Positions 8,687-19,034 are shown, counted from the stretch's first letter. The stretch is 64,000 nt of DNA from Crenobacter cavernae (GCF_003355495.1 NZ_CP031337.1:2671001-2735000), one strand, 5' to 3'. A program made the numbers and translations. Notes: generated by a model from the letters alone, not told the origin.

Positions 8687-9591
8687 GATGGTCGGGCTTC
8701 GCTGCGGGCGAAAGCAGCCGGCTGCTTGCCGGTTGCGGTGTCGGGCCGGGCGTCGTCCCGCTCGGGGAAGGCCTCTTGCATGAAGCGGTGCAGGATCGCC
8801 TGCTCGACCCTGTTGCGCTCGTTGGCGGGAATGGCGACGCGCAGCATCAGCTGATAGCGCTTGTCGTCGACCGGCAAAAACGCGATGCGCGGCTGAACCG
8901 ACGGCGTGTCGAGCAGGTGGCGCGCCTCGATGTGCAGCATGTGGCGCTCGGCGGCAACGAGAAACGGCGAGCAGATATCGGTCGCGATCGCCAGCAGCAC
9001 CGCTTCCATGCGGTTCGGGTTCCGCTCGTACGACAGCGGCAAGGTGATCACGTGCATCACGATGTCGCCCATGAAGTTCTCGCTGATCACCGGCTGCGTC
9101 AGCAAGAGGCTGTTCGGCAGCGACACCGCGCGTCCGGTGATGAAGTGAGCGTCGTGGCGCGGGCCGATCTCCATGATCGTCGTCGAGAACAGGTTGATGT
9201 CGACGACGCGGCCGCGGTGGCCGCCGATCTCGATATGGTCGCCGATCGAGAACGCGTTGCTCATGGTGCGCAAAAACGCGCCGCCGAGGCACATGATCAG
9301 CTCCTTGGTCGCCAGCACCAGCGCCGCGGCGAACGCGACCACCGACACGGCGAAGGTCTCGATCTCCTTCGCCCAGATGCCGGCGACGCCCAGGATGCCG
9401 ATCAGCACCAGCGCGTTGCGCGCGTTCATCGACCAGCGCCGGCGCGCGTCGATCGGCACGCCCGGGTTGGCGGCGATCGCGCGCGCGATCACGATGCGGG
9501 CGATCACCAGGAGCAGGATCAGCCCGCCGGTGCGGCCGAGGTCCACCGCGTATTCCTGGGCGATCTGGCCGATCCAGCCGAACGCGTTCAT
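8683..9591 (-). CDS. Mechanosensitive ion channel, MscS family
   Basis: 302 residues. Three hydrophobic segments occupy about residues 15-110, the third being the pore-type helix (AVSVVAFAAALVLATKELIMCLGGAFLR). The beta domain SNAFSIGDHIEIGGHRGRVV follows, with the NLFSTTIMEIG strand typical of the family. The C-terminal cytoplasmic alpha/beta domain ends in a Pro/Ala-rich tail. It acts in the inner membrane as a turgor release valve. It lies 12 bp after prfC and is coupled to the TetR gene by a 4-bp overlap. Confidence 0.85.
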   Translation of the reverse strand: MNAFGWIGQIAQEYAVDLGRTGGLILLLVIARIVIARAIAANPGVPIDARRRWSMNARNALVLIGILGVAGIWAKEIETFAVSVVAFAAALVLATKELIMCLGGAFLRTMSNAFSIGDHIEIGGHRGRVVDINLFSTTIMEIGPRHDAHFITGRAVSLPNSLLLTQPVISENFMGDIVMHVITLPLSYERNPNRMEAVLLAIATDICSPFLVAAERHMLHIEARHLLDTPSVQPRIAFLPVDDKRYQLMLRVAIPANERNRVEQAILHRFMQEAFPERDDARPDTATGKQPAAFARSEARPS

Positions 9592-9603
9592 GAGAGGTCC
9601 TTG

Positions 9604-11214
<1,611 letters not shown>

Positions 11215-11301
11215 GGCGGTGAAGCTCGGACAAAAGAGGTGAATTGTACCGAATTTTGCCGCCTTCAGGGCGGGGCGGGCCATGCCGCTCGACCCCCGAC
11301 G

Positions 11302-11310
11302 TTGGCCGAG
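11302..11310 (+). repeat. Solitary DUS-like 9-mer, intergenic
   Basis: TTGGCCGAG within GACGTTGGCCGAGCC, in the divergent region between prfC and ribE. Confidence 0.6.
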
Positions 11311-11374
11311 CCTCCCGGCGGGCGGCAGATTTCGCTATGATTGCCTTTTTTGGCACCGCTCACGCGAGGCATCC

Positions 11375-11986
11375 ATGTTTACCGGAATCGTTCAGGGGAC
11401 GGCCGACGTCGTCGGCATCGTCGACAAAGAAAATTTCCGCACCCACGTACTGCGCCTGCCGGCCGAGCTCTTGCCGGGTCTCGCGATCGGCGCGTCGGTC
11501 GCGCACAACGGCTGTTGCCTGACGGTGACCGAGATAGACGGCGACGTCGTCAGTTTCGACCTGATGCACGAGACGCTGAAGCTGACCAACCTCGGCCGAC
11601 TCGAAGTCGGCGACAAGGTGAACGTCGAGCGCGCGGCGAAGTTCGGCGACGACATCGGCGGCCACGCGATGTCCGGTCACATCGTCGCGACCGGCGAAGT
11701 CACCGAGGTGATCGAGTCGCCGAACAACCGCACGCTGTGGTTCCGCCTGCCGCGCGAGCTGATGAAGTACGTGCTGGCCAAAGGCTATATCGGCGTCGAC
11801 GGCTGCAGCCTGACCATCGGCTCGGTCGACGGCGAGCGCTTCTGCGTGCACCTGATCCCCGAGACGCTGACGCGCACGCTGATGGGCGTGCGCCGCGTCG
11901 GTGATCTGGTGAACATCGAGATCGACCCGAACACGCAGGCCATCGTCGACACCGTAGAGCGCGTGCTGGCCGAGCGCGGGGCTTGA
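11375..11986 (+). CDS. ribE: Riboflavin synthase alpha subunit
   Basis: Converts two 6,7-dimethyl-8-ribityllumazine molecules to riboflavin plus a pyrimidine. It has 203 residues, standard length. The start is at MFTGIVQGTADV, the near-invariant N-terminus. Two internally similar lumazine-binding barrels are visible: residues 1-97, with HNGCCLTVTEIDGD, and 98-195, with IGVDGCSLTIGSVDGERF. No FMN riboswitch fold is visible in the 160 bp before it. First of three riboflavin genes in this run. Confidence 0.95.
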   Translation: MFTGIVQGTADVVGIVDKENFRTHVLRLPAELLPGLAIGASVAHNGCCLTVTEIDGDVVSFDLMHETLKLTNLGRLEVGDKVNVERAAKFGDDIGGHAMSGHIVATGEVTEVIESPNNRTLWFRLPRELMKYVLAKGYIGVDGCSLTIGSVDGERFCVHLIPETLTRTLMGVRRVGDLVNIEIDPNTQAIVDTVERVLAERGA

Positions 11987-12038
11987 AATACGGCGCCGCG
12001 CCGCCATTGGCAAAACATCCCCACGAAGTTTCGAGCGA

Positions 12039-12704
12039 ATGACTACGCTGAAAAACAAGAAAGTCCTGTCGTCCTGGAGCGGCGGCAAGGACTCGTGCCT
12101 CGCGCTGTGGCGCGCCCACCAGGCCGGTGCACAAGTGAAGGCGCTGTTCACCATGTTCGACGAAGACGGCGAACGCAGCCGCTCGCACGGCGTGCGTCCG
12201 GAGGTGATGCGCGCGCAGGCCGCCGCGATGGGTCTGCCGCTCTTTACCGCCGAGGCGAGCTGGGCAAGCTACGAGGGCCAGTTCGTCGCGCAGTTGCAGC
12301 GCTTCGCCGATGACGGCGTCGAGGCGGCGGTGTTCGGCGACATCGATCTGGATGCCCACCGCGAGTGGGAAGAGAAGGTCTGCGCCGCCGCCGGCATCGA
12401 AGCGGCGCTGCCCTTGTGGCAGCAGCCGCGCGAGGCACTGGTGCGCGAAGGGCTGGATGCCGGCATCCGCGCGCTCGTCGTCACGGTGAACACCGCGATG
12501 GCGCCGGCCGACCTGCTCGGCAAGACGCTGACGCACGAACTCGTCGACGAACTCGTCGCCGCCGGCATCGACCCGTGTGCCGAGGCCGGAGAATTTCACA
12601 CGCTGGTGGTCGACGGCCCGCTGTTCGCCGCACCGCTGGCACTCGTCGCCGGCGAGGTGCACGCGCACGGAGACTATCGCAGTCTCGATTTGAGCCTCGC
12701 CTGA
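12039..12704 (+). CDS. Dph6-like ATP-binding protein (adenine nucleotide alpha hydrolase superfamily)
   Basis: 221 residues. The PP-loop SSWSGGKDSCLALW (about residues 10-23) and C-terminal GEFHTLVVDGPLF match the family of eukaryotic diphthine-ammonia ligase and its bacterial relatives (DUF71). Bacteria lack diphthamide, so the true substrate is unknown; an ATP-dependent amidation is the family expectation. It sits between ribE and ribBA on the same strand. That might reflect a cofactor link, but it could be chance. Confidence 0.75.
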   Translation: MTTLKNKKVLSSWSGGKDSCLALWRAHQAGAQVKALFTMFDEDGERSRSHGVRPEVMRAQAAAMGLPLFTAEASWASYEGQFVAQLQRFADDGVEAAVFGDIDLDAHREWEEKVCAAAGIEAALPLWQQPREALVREGLDAGIRALVVTVNTAMAPADLLGKTLTHELVDELVAAGIDPCAEAGEFHTLVVDGPLFAAPLALVAGEVHAHGDYRSLDLSLA

Positions 12705-12716
12705 CCAATACAAAGG

Positions 12717-12725
12717 TTGGCCGAG
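12717..12725 (+). repeat. Solitary DUS-like repeat, extended match
   Basis: AAAGGTTGGCCGAGCC lies between the Dph6-like gene and ribBA and contains the extended AGGTTGGCCGAGC form. Confidence 0.65.
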
Positions 12726-12753
12726 CCCGGCCGACGCAAGGAATGGAACCGCA

Positions 12754-13869
12754 ATGAACATTTCCCCGATTCAAGACATCATCGCCGACATCAAGGCCGG
12801 CAAGATGGTCGTGCTGGTCGACGCCGAAGACCGCGAAAACGAGGGCGACATCGTCCTGGCGGCCGAACACGCAACCCCCGAGACGATCAACTTCATGGCC
12901 AAGTACGCGCGGGGCCTGATCTGCCTGACGCTGTCCGAGGCGCGCTGCAAAGCGCTGAACCTGCCCCTGATGGTGACCGACAACGGCACACCGCACGGCA
13001 CCAACTTCACCGTGTCGATCGAGGCGGCCGAGGGCGTGACCACCGGCATTTCCGCCGCCGACCGCGCGCGCACCGTGCAGGCGGCCGTCGCGCGCAACGC
13101 GAAGCCGACCGACATCGTGATGCCGGGCCACATCTTCCCGCTGAAGGCGCAGAACGGCGGCGTGCTGATGCGCGCCGGCCATACCGAGGCCGGCTGCGAC
13201 CTCGCGCAGCTGGCCGGCCTCGAGCCGGCGTCGGTGATCTGCGAGATCATGAACGACGACGGCACGATGGCGCGCCTGCCCGAACTTCTGGTGTTCGCCG
13301 AGGAGCACGGCCTGAAGGTCGGCACCATCGCCGACCTGATCCACTACCGCAGCCGCACCGAATCCTTGGTCGAGGCGGTCGGCAGTCGTCCGGTGTACAC
13401 GCCGTTCGGCGCCTTCCAGTTGCACGTGTTCCGCGACGTGACGACGCGCGCGACCCACCTCGCGCTCGTCAAGGGCAAGCCGAGCGTCGACAAGGAAACG
13501 CTGGTGCGCGTGCACGAACCCTTGTCGGTAATGGACCTGATCGACCCGACGGGGCAGGGTCACAGCTGGACGCTGCCGAACGCGCTCGAGGAGATCGAAG
13601 AGGCCGGCTGCGGCGTGGTCGTGCTCTTGCACCGTACCGAGAGCGGGGAAGATCTGCTCGCCCGTGCGTTGCCGGACGCGTCGGACGAGACTAACCGCCC
13701 GAAGTGGGACAGCAAGACCTTCGGCCTCGGCGCGCAGATGCTGAAATCGCTCGGCGTCGGCAAGATGAAACTGATGGCGTCGCCGACCCCGCTCGGCGGC
13801 CTGGCCGGTTTTGGCCTCGAGGTGACCGGCTTTTGCCAGCCGGAACACGTGCACGTCGAAATCGGTTAA
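12754..13869 (+). CDS. ribBA: 3,4-dihydroxy-2-butanone-4-phosphate synthase with degenerate GTP cyclohydrolase II domain
   Basis: 371 residues. The N-terminal half is a complete RibB: DAEDRENEGDIVLAAEH binds the metal and substrate, and HTEAGCDLAQLAGL supplies the second half-site. It makes the four-carbon unit for lumazine from ribulose 5-phosphate. The C-terminal half (about residues 210-371) has RibA fold similarity (LGLGAQML-like KTFGLGAQMLKSLGV). It lacks the zinc-binding cysteine cluster of active GTP cyclohydrolase II, so it is probably inactive in that reaction. A separate ribA elsewhere would then be needed. Followed 36 bp later by ribH. Confidence 0.9.
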   Translation: MNISPIQDIIADIKAGKMVVLVDAEDRENEGDIVLAAEHATPETINFMAKYARGLICLTLSEARCKALNLPLMVTDNGTPHGTNFTVSIEAAEGVTTGISAADRARTVQAAVARNAKPTDIVMPGHIFPLKAQNGGVLMRAGHTEAGCDLAQLAGLEPASVICEIMNDDGTMARLPELLVFAEEHGLKVGTIADLIHYRSRTESLVEAVGSRPVYTPFGAFQLHVFRDVTTRATHLALVKGKPSVDKETLVRVHEPLSVMDLIDPTGQGHSWTLPNALEEIEEAGCGVVVLLHRTESGEDLLARALPDASDETNRPKWDSKTFGLGAQMLKSLGVGKMKLMASPTPLGGLAGFGLEVTGFCQPEHVHVEIG

Positions 13870-13905
13870 AATTGCGCCCTTTTTCAAGACAGACGCGAGG
13901 ACACC

Positions 13906-14373
13906 ATGCTTGACGCCATTTCCCGCATCGAATCCGACTTCAGCGGCGCCGGCCTGAAGATCGGCATCGTGATGGCCCGATTCAACGAGCCGGTGTGCCA
14001 CGGACTGCGCGACGCCTGCCTCGCGGAACTGGCCGCGCTCGGCGTGTCCGCCGCTGACGTCACGCTCGCGACCGTGCCGGGCGCACTGGAAGTCCCGCTC
14101 GTGCTGCAAACGATGGCAAAAAGCGGTCGCTTCGACGCGCTCGTCGCGCTCGGCGCGGTGATCCGCGGCGAGACCTACCATTTCGAACTGGTGTCGAACG
14201 AAGCCGGTGCCGGCGTGACCCGCGTCGGCCTCGACTTCGACATCCCGGTCGCCAACGCCATCCTGACCACCGAGACCGACGAACAGGCCGAGGTGCGCAT
14301 GCTGGAGAAGGGCCGCGACGCCGCCCGCGTCGCCGTCGAAATGGCGCGCCTGCAAGCCGCGCTGTCCGCCTGA
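13906..14373 (+). CDS. ribH: 6,7-dimethyl-8-ribityllumazine synthase
   Basis: Condenses the RibB product with the RibA/RibD-derived pyrimidine. It has 155 residues, typical. Signature parts are IVMARFNEPVCHGL (phosphate/pyrimidine site), VPGALEVPLVLQTM, and GAVIRGETYHFELVSNEA with the catalytic-region His. It is translated from an ATG after GCGAGGA. Substrate channelling with the flanking ribE and ribBA products is the usual arrangement, and nusB follows as in most proteobacteria. Confidence 0.95.
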   Translation: MLDAISRIESDFSGAGLKIGIVMARFNEPVCHGLRDACLAELAALGVSAADVTLATVPGALEVPLVLQTMAKSGRFDALVALGAVIRGETYHFELVSNEAGAGVTRVGLDFDIPVANAILTTETDEQAEVRMLEKGRDAARVAVEMARLQAALSA

Positions 14374-14432
14374 TTCCTCCCTGTTTCGCGGGCGGCGCCA
14401 CGCCGACCGCGCGTTCTTTAAAGGAAATCCCG

Positions 14433-14918
14433 ATGAAAACGGCACGCCGCCGCGCACGCGAATTCGCCGTGCAGGGCATCTACGAATGGCAGCTGAATCC
14501 GGACCGCCCGGCCTCGCAGATCGAGAAGCACTTGCGCGAAAATGACTACTTTGCCAAGGCCGACGAGGCGCTGTTCCGCACCATCCTCTACGGTGTACTG
14601 CAGGACGCCGAGCAGCTGTCGCAGCAGCTGTCGCAGCACTACGAGCGCGCGCCGAGCGAAGTCAGCCCGGTCGAGCGCGCCATCCTCTTGATGGCCGCGC
14701 TGGAGTTGAACAAGCAGGTCGAAACGCCGTACCCGGTGATCATCAACGAGGCGATCGAGATCGCGAAGACCTTCGGCGGTACCGACGGTCACAAGTTCGT
14801 CAACGGCGTGCTCGACAAGCTCGCCGTCGTGATCCGCCCGGACGAAGTCCGTCAGAAGCCGCGCCGTCCGCAGCCCGAGCCGGCTGCCGCGCCGGACGCA
14901 GAGCCGGACGCAGAGTAA
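14433..14918 (+). CDS. nusB: Transcription antitermination protein NusB
   Basis: 161 residues, all-helical RNA-binding protein that joins NusE/S10 on boxA RNA for rRNA antitermination. The hallmark ARRRAREFAVQGIYEWQL N-terminus, RAILLMAALEL and INEAIEIAKTFGGTDGHKFVNGVLDKLA are all present. The C-terminus carries an extra Pro/Ala/Glu tail (about 15 residues) absent from most homologues. It follows ribH by 59 bp. Confidence 0.95.
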   Translation: MKTARRRAREFAVQGIYEWQLNPDRPASQIEKHLRENDYFAKADEALFRTILYGVLQDAEQLSQQLSQHYERAPSEVSPVERAILLMAALELNKQVETPYPVIINEAIEIAKTFGGTDGHKFVNGVLDKLAVVIRPDEVRQKPRRPQPEPAAAPDAEPDAE

Positions 14919-14927
14919 GCGCCCAGC

Positions 14928-14936
14928 TTGGCCGAG
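14928..14936 (+). repeat. Solitary DUS-like 9-mer beside nusB terminator
   Basis: AGCTTGGCCGAGCTT lies between the nusB stop and the GC hairpin. It forms a small AGCT-flanked partial palindrome by itself. Confidence 0.6.
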
Positions 14937-14945
14937 CTTCGCACC

Positions 14946-14971
14946 CACCCGCGCCCCGGCGCGGGTGTTTT
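14946..14971 (+). terminator. Rho-independent terminator after nusB
   Basis: CACCCGCGCC pairs with GGCGCGGGTG around a tight loop and is followed by TTTT at 14968-14971. It lies 28 bp after the nusB stop and just before thiL. Confidence 0.75.
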
Positions 14972-14984
14972 CACATATAGAGCC

Positions 14985-15938
14985 ATGAACGAATTCGAAC
15001 TGATCCACCGCTACTTCGACCGCCCCGCACAAAACGCCGTACTCGGCGTCGGCGATGACGCGGCCATCGTGCGCCCGACGCCCGGTTTCGACCTGCACGT
15101 GTCGGTCGACATGCTGGTCGAGGGGCGCCACTTCTTGGCCGGCGTCGATGCGGCCGCGCTCGGCCACAAGACGCTGGCGGTCAACTTGTCGGACATGGCG
15201 GCGATGGGCGCGACGCCGCGCTGGGTCGTGCTGTCGGTTGCGCTGCCGCATAACGACGAAGTGTGGGTCGCCGGCCTGGCGGACGGATTCTTCGCGCTGG
15301 CCGACCGTTACAAGGTCGGCGTGATCGGCGGCGACACCACGCGCGGCCCCTTGACGCTGTCGGTGACGGTGTTCGGCGAGGCGCCGGCCGGCCGCGCGCT
15401 GCGTCGCGACGCGGCCGAAGTCGGCGACGACGTCTGGGTAAGCGGCGCGCTGGGCCTCGGCGCGATGGCGTTGCGCGAGAAGTTGAATGGCGACCTCATG
15501 CTGCCAGCGGAGGTTTTCACCGCCGGCAGCGAACGGCTCGAAAAGCCCGAGCCGCGCGTCGAGCTGGGCCAGGGCCTGCTCGGCCTTGCGCACGCGGCGA
15601 TCGACGTGTCCGACGGCTGGTTCGCCGACTTCGGACACATCCTCGCTCGCTCGAATAAAGGCGCCGAGTTGTGGTTCGACGCCTTGCCGACGCACCCGTG
15701 GTTGGCCGAGCGCCGCGCCGTCTATCCCGAACTGATCGCCGCCGGCGGCGACGATTACGAACTCGCGTTCACCGCAGCGGTGTCGAATCGCGAGCAGATC
15801 GTTGCGCTCGGCACGAAGCTCGGCGTCGCGGTCACGCGCGTCGGCCGAGTGCTGGCGCCGGAAGAGGGGGTGACGCTGGTCGACGCGGCCGGCAAGCCGG
15901 TCAAGCTCAAGCGGGCCGGTTATGACCACTTTGCCTAA
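14985..15938 (+). CDS. thiL: Thiamine-monophosphate kinase
   Basis: Phosphorylates thiamine monophosphate to the active diphosphate cofactor using ATP. It has 317 residues. The start at MNEFELIHRYFDRP is preferred over an upstream in-frame ATG at 14928 inside the nusB terminator. AIR-synthase-like motifs are GVGDDAAIV near the N-terminus, VSVDMLVEGRHF, the Mg-binding VIGGDTTRGPLTLSVTVFGE, AIDVSDGWFADFGHIL and the C-terminal GGDDYELAFT. Two DUS-like-containing stretches occur, one exact at 15712-15720. The 3' end overlaps pgpA by 17 bp. Confidence 0.93.
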   Translation: MNEFELIHRYFDRPAQNAVLGVGDDAAIVRPTPGFDLHVSVDMLVEGRHFLAGVDAAALGHKTLAVNLSDMAAMGATPRWVVLSVALPHNDEVWVAGLADGFFALADRYKVGVIGGDTTRGPLTLSVTVFGEAPAGRALRRDAAEVGDDVWVSGALGLGAMALREKLNGDLMLPAEVFTAGSERLEKPEPRVELGQGLLGLAHAAIDVSDGWFADFGHILARSNKGAELWFDALPTHPWLAERRAVYPELIAAGGDDYELAFTAAVSNREQIVALGTKLGVAVTRVGRVLAPEEGVTLVDAAGKPVKLKRAGYDHFA

Positions 15939-16419
15939 GCCCGACTTCGCGTTTCTTACCCGCCACCCGGCGCACTTCATCGCCTTCGGCTTCGGCTCGG
16001 GGCTCGCGCCGCGTGCGCCGGGGACCTTCGGCACGCTGGTCGCGCTGCCACTCTACGCCCTGCTGGCGGCGGCCGGATTGTCGGCCATCCAGATCGCCTG
16101 GCTGTGCGTGCCGCTGTTCGTCGTCGGCTGCTGGGCGAGCGCCGTCGCCTGTCGCGCGCTCGGCGTGCACGACCACGGCGGCATCGTCATCGACGAGATC
16201 GTCGCGATGCTCGCGGTGCTGGCCTTCGCGCCGGCGAGCATCGCCGGCTGGGGCGTCGCATTCGTGCTGTTCCGGCTTTTCGACATCGCCAAGCCGTGGC
16301 CGATCCGCTGGCTGGACGCGCGCGTGCATGGCGGCTTCGGCGTGATGGTCGACGACGCGCTGGCGGCGCTGTTCGCGGTGGTCGTGTTGAGGCTACTGGT
16401 TGACGTGCTGCCGTTGTGA
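15922..16419 (+). CDS. pgpA: Phosphatidylglycerophosphatase A
   Basis: Inner-membrane lipid phosphatase of phosphatidylglycerol synthesis, 165 residues. The N-terminal GSGLAPRAPGTFGTLVALPLY and central GVHDHGGIVIDEIVAML (metal-binding His/Asp/Glu) are family signatures. Three or four hydrophobic helices follow, with FRLFDIAKPWPIRWLD in the loop. It overlaps thiL, as in many proteobacteria (nusB-thiL-pgpA). Confidence 0.95.
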   Translation: MTTLPKPDFAFLTRHPAHFIAFGFGSGLAPRAPGTFGTLVALPLYALLAAAGLSAIQIAWLCVPLFVVGCWASAVACRALGVHDHGGIVIDEIVAMLAVLAFAPASIAGWGVAFVLFRLFDIAKPWPIRWLDARVHGGFGVMVDDALAALFAVVVLRLLVDVLPL

Positions 16420-16422
16420 AGC

Positions 16423-16431
16423 TTGGCCGAG
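16423..16431 (+). repeat. Solitary DUS-like 9-mer after pgpA
   Basis: AAGCTTGGCCGAGCTC is placed immediately upstream of the bidirectional hairpin that ends pgpA. Confidence 0.6.
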
Positions 16432-16437
16432 CTCGAT

Positions 16438-16471
16438 AAAAAACGCCGCATCGTAGCCGATGCGGCGTTTT
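16438..16471. terminator. Bidirectional terminator between pgpA and livK-like gene
   Basis: CGCCGCATCG (16444-16453) pairs with CGATGCGGCG (16458-16467). It is flanked by A6 on the left and T4 on the right, so it can serve both converging genes. Confidence 0.85.
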
Positions 16472-16490
16472 GTTGGGGCCCGGGGCGCGC

Positions 16491-17702
16491 TTACTGGGCC
16501 GCGCCTGGGCCGCCGACGGTGCTGACGACGCTCCACTTGCCGGCCTTGGCCTGATAGACGGTGACAGCGCCGTTCTTGATGTCACCCTTGTCGTCGAACT
16601 GGATGCGGCCGGTCACGCCGTTGTAGTCGGTCTTGCCGACTTCCGGCAGGAAGGCTTTCGGGTCGGTCGACTGGGCGCGCTTCATCGCGTCGACCAGTAC
16701 GCGGACCGCGTCATACTCGTAGGGTGCGTAGATCTGGATCTCGGTATTGAACTTGGCCTGGAAGCGCTTGTTGAAATCGGCGAAGCCCGGCATCTTTTCC
16801 TTCGGCATGCCTGGGCTCGACGCGTACTGACCTTCGGCCGCGTCGCCGGCGAGCTTCATGAATTCCGGCGTCTGAATCCCGTCGCCGCCCAAGAGCTTGG
16901 CCTTGAGGCCGAGGCGCTTCATCTGCTTGGCCATCGGGCCGGCCTGCGCGTCCATGCCGCCGTAGAACACGAGGTCCGGGTTGGAACCCTTGAGCGAGGT
17001 CAGGATGGCGTTGAAGTCGGTCGCAGTGTTGGTGGTGAATTCGCGCTTGATCACCGTGCCGCCCTTGGTCTTCACCGCCTTCTCGAACTCGTCGGCCAAG
17101 CCCTGGCCGTAGGCGGTGCGGTCGTCGATGATGGCGATCTTCTTGGCCTTCAGGCCGTCGACCGCGAACTCGCCGAGCGCCTTGCCCTGCTGCACGTCGT
17201 TGCCGATCACGCGAAAAGCGGTCTTGAAGCCCTGCTGAGTGTAGGCCGGGTTGGTCGCGGCCGGCGAAATCTGCGGGATGCCGGCGTCGGAGTAGATCTT
17301 GGATGCCGGGATGGTGGTGCCCGAGTTCAGGTGGCCGACGACGGCGACGATCTTGGCGTCGACCAGGCGCTGGGCGACCTGCGTGCCGATTTTCGGGTCG
17401 GCCTGGTCGTCCTCGGAGATCAGTTCGAACTTCACCTTCTTGCCGCCGATCTCGACGCCTTCAGCATTCAGCTCGTCGATGGCGAGGATGGCGCCGCGTT
17501 CGTTGTCCTTGCCGAAGTGGGCGATCGGACCGGTCATCGGCGAGACCTGGCCGATCTTGACCACCTCGCTACCGCCAGCCTCGGCCTGGGGTGCACCCGC
17601 TGCAGCCGGCGCGTCGCCTGCGGCTTGTTGTTCTTGTTTTCCGCAGGCGGACAGGGCCAGGACGGCGGCGGCGAAAAGGCTCAGTTGCGCAATCTTCTTC
17701 AT
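16491..17702 (-). CDS. Branched-chain amino acid ABC transporter substrate-binding lipoprotein
   Basis: 403 residues, periplasmic binding protein fold I (LivJ/LivK class). It has a lipoprotein signal MKKIAQLSLFAAAVLALSAC, with the lipidated Cys at residue 20, followed by an Ala/Gln/Glu linker. Typical elements are KIGQVSPMTGPIAHFGKDNERGA, VVGHLNSGTTIPASKIY and IAIIDDRTAYGQGLADEF. Ligands are likely Leu/Ile/Val or a related amino acid. No permease or ATPase gene adjoins it, so it is an orphan binding protein here. Confidence 0.88.
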   Translation of the reverse strand: MKKIAQLSLFAAAVLALSACGKQEQQAAGDAPAAAGAPQAEAGGSEVVKIGQVSPMTGPIAHFGKDNERGAILAIDELNAEGVEIGGKKVKFELISEDDQADPKIGTQVAQRLVDAKIVAVVGHLNSGTTIPASKIYSDAGIPQISPAATNPAYTQQGFKTAFRVIGNDVQQGKALGEFAVDGLKAKKIAIIDDRTAYGQGLADEFEKAVKTKGGTVIKREFTTNTATDFNAILTSLKGSNPDLVFYGGMDAQAGPMAKQMKRLGLKAKLLGGDGIQTPEFMKLAGDAAEGQYASSPGMPKEKMPGFADFNKRFQAKFNTEIQIYAPYEYDAVRVLVDAMKRAQSTDPKAFLPEVGKTDYNGVTGRIQFDDKGDIKNGAVTVYQAKAGKWSVVSTVGGPGAAQ

Positions 17703-17849
17703 GTGCTTCCCCTATTTTCTTTCGATTTCGTTTGAATCGTTATCCAGCGAGACAGCTATTCGCTGAAACGCAGTTTGATTATTGATAGGGGTTTCGAAGA
17801 TAGTCAACGCGGGTCTGCTGCGCGCCGGACCCGATCTTTCAGCGTGTTG

Positions 17850-18932
17850 TCATCTTGACGCACCCAGCGCTCGGGCGCGGGCCGAACGCGCCGAAACGTC
17901 AGGGTTGTCCCCAGTCCATCCGCCCAGTTGCGCCTCGACGACGTCGGCCAAGGCGGCGATGCCGTCAGGCGATTCGTTCAGGCAGGGCAGGTAGCGGTAT
18001 TTGCCGCCACCGGCGGTCAGGAAGACCTCCTTGCCCTCGATGGCGATTTCCTCGAGCGTTTCCAGGCAATCGGACATAAAACCCGGGCAGACGACGTCGA
18101 TGCGGCGCGTCTTGGCACGGCCGAGCTCACGAAATATGTCGACGGCGTAGGGCTTCAGCCATTCGGCACGGCCGAAACGGCTCTGGAAGCAGACGGCGTA
18201 GTCGTCCTTCGATAGGCCCAGCGCCTCGGCGAGCAGGCGGCCGGTCGCCTGGCATTCGCAGTGGTAGGGGTCGCCCTTGGTTAGCGTGAAGCGCGGCACG
18301 CCGTGGAAGCTCATCACCAGCTTGTCGGGCCGGCCGTGCGCCTGCCAATAGGCGCGGATCTGGCCTGCCAGTGCCGCGATATAGCCGGGGTGGTCGTGAA
18401 AATGCCGGACGGTGCGCACCTCGGGCATGTTCCTGAGCTTCATCAGCGTGCGAAATACCTGATCGAGCGCGGTGCCGCTCGACGAGGCCGCGTACTGCGG
18501 GTAGAGCGGCAAGACGACGAAGCGGTCGACGCCTTGCGCGCGCATCTTGCGGATCACGCCCTCTATAGACGGATTGCCGTAGCGCATCGCGAAGTCGACG
18601 ACGAGGTCGCCGTGGCCGCGCTCGCCGAGCAGGCCCTTGAGCAGCTTGGTCTGCTTCTGCGTGTGCGCGAGCAGCGGCGAGCCTTCGGCGCTCCACACCG
18701 CTGCATATTTCTCGGCGCTCTTTTTCGGGCGGACATTCAGGATGATGCCGTTGAGCACGAACCACCACACGGCCTTCGGGATCTCGATCACGCGCGCGTC
18801 GGACAGGAATTCCTTCAGGTAGGGGCGCAGCGCCTTCGCGGTCGGCGCGTCGGGCGTGCCGAGGTTGATCAGTAGCACGCCGGCGCGCGCGTTCTCATCG
18901 TGGCGGAATTCGGGTTCGGCGAGGTAGGGCAT
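17850..18932 (-). CDS. hemH: Ferrochelatase
   Basis: Inserts Fe2+ into protoporphyrin IX, the last step of haem synthesis. It has 360 residues. The start at MPYLAEPEFRHDEN is the family N-terminus; a longer in-frame start adds 33 unrelated residues. Key parts are GVLLINLGTPDAPTAKALRPYL, QYAASSSGTALDQVF, LVMSFHGVPRF (catalytic His) and the C-terminal VCPGFMSDCLETLEEIAIEG with the conserved Glu. No C-terminal membrane anchor or iron-sulphur cysteines are seen. Confidence 0.95.
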   Translation of the reverse strand: MPYLAEPEFRHDENARAGVLLINLGTPDAPTAKALRPYLKEFLSDARVIEIPKAVWWFVLNGIILNVRPKKSAEKYAAVWSAEGSPLLAHTQKQTKLLKGLLGERGHGDLVVDFAMRYGNPSIEGVIRKMRAQGVDRFVVLPLYPQYAASSSGTALDQVFRTLMKLRNMPEVRTVRHFHDHPGYIAALAGQIRAYWQAHGRPDKLVMSFHGVPRFTLTKGDPYHCECQATGRLLAEALGLSKDDYAVCFQSRFGRAEWLKPYAVDIFRELGRAKTRRIDVVCPGFMSDCLETLEEIAIEGKEVFLTAGGGKYRYLPCLNESPDGIAALADVVEAQLGGWTGDNPDVSARSARARALGASR

Positions 18933-18986
18933 GGCTAGAGGGCAAGTGTGGCGGCGCGGGGCAGGCCGCGCCGTGTGGGATTCATG

Positions 18987-19029
18987 GAAGCTTGGCCGAG
19001 CCCCTTTGCTTAAGGCTCGGCCAAGCTTC
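18987..19029 (-). terminator. 16-bp inverted DUS-like pair between hemH and ftsK
   Basis: GAAGCTTGGCCGAGCC (18987-19002) is perfectly inverted as GGCTCGGCCAAGCTTC (19014-19029) with an 11-base loop. It lies 5 bp past the ftsK stop in the minus direction. There is no clear T-run, so termination strength is uncertain. Confidence 0.65.
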
Positions 19030-19034
19030 AAGGG

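Noticed and set aside
11215..11374. Possible FMN riboswitch before ribE
   Set aside because: The conserved RFN box sequences are not present, and the 5' region is short.
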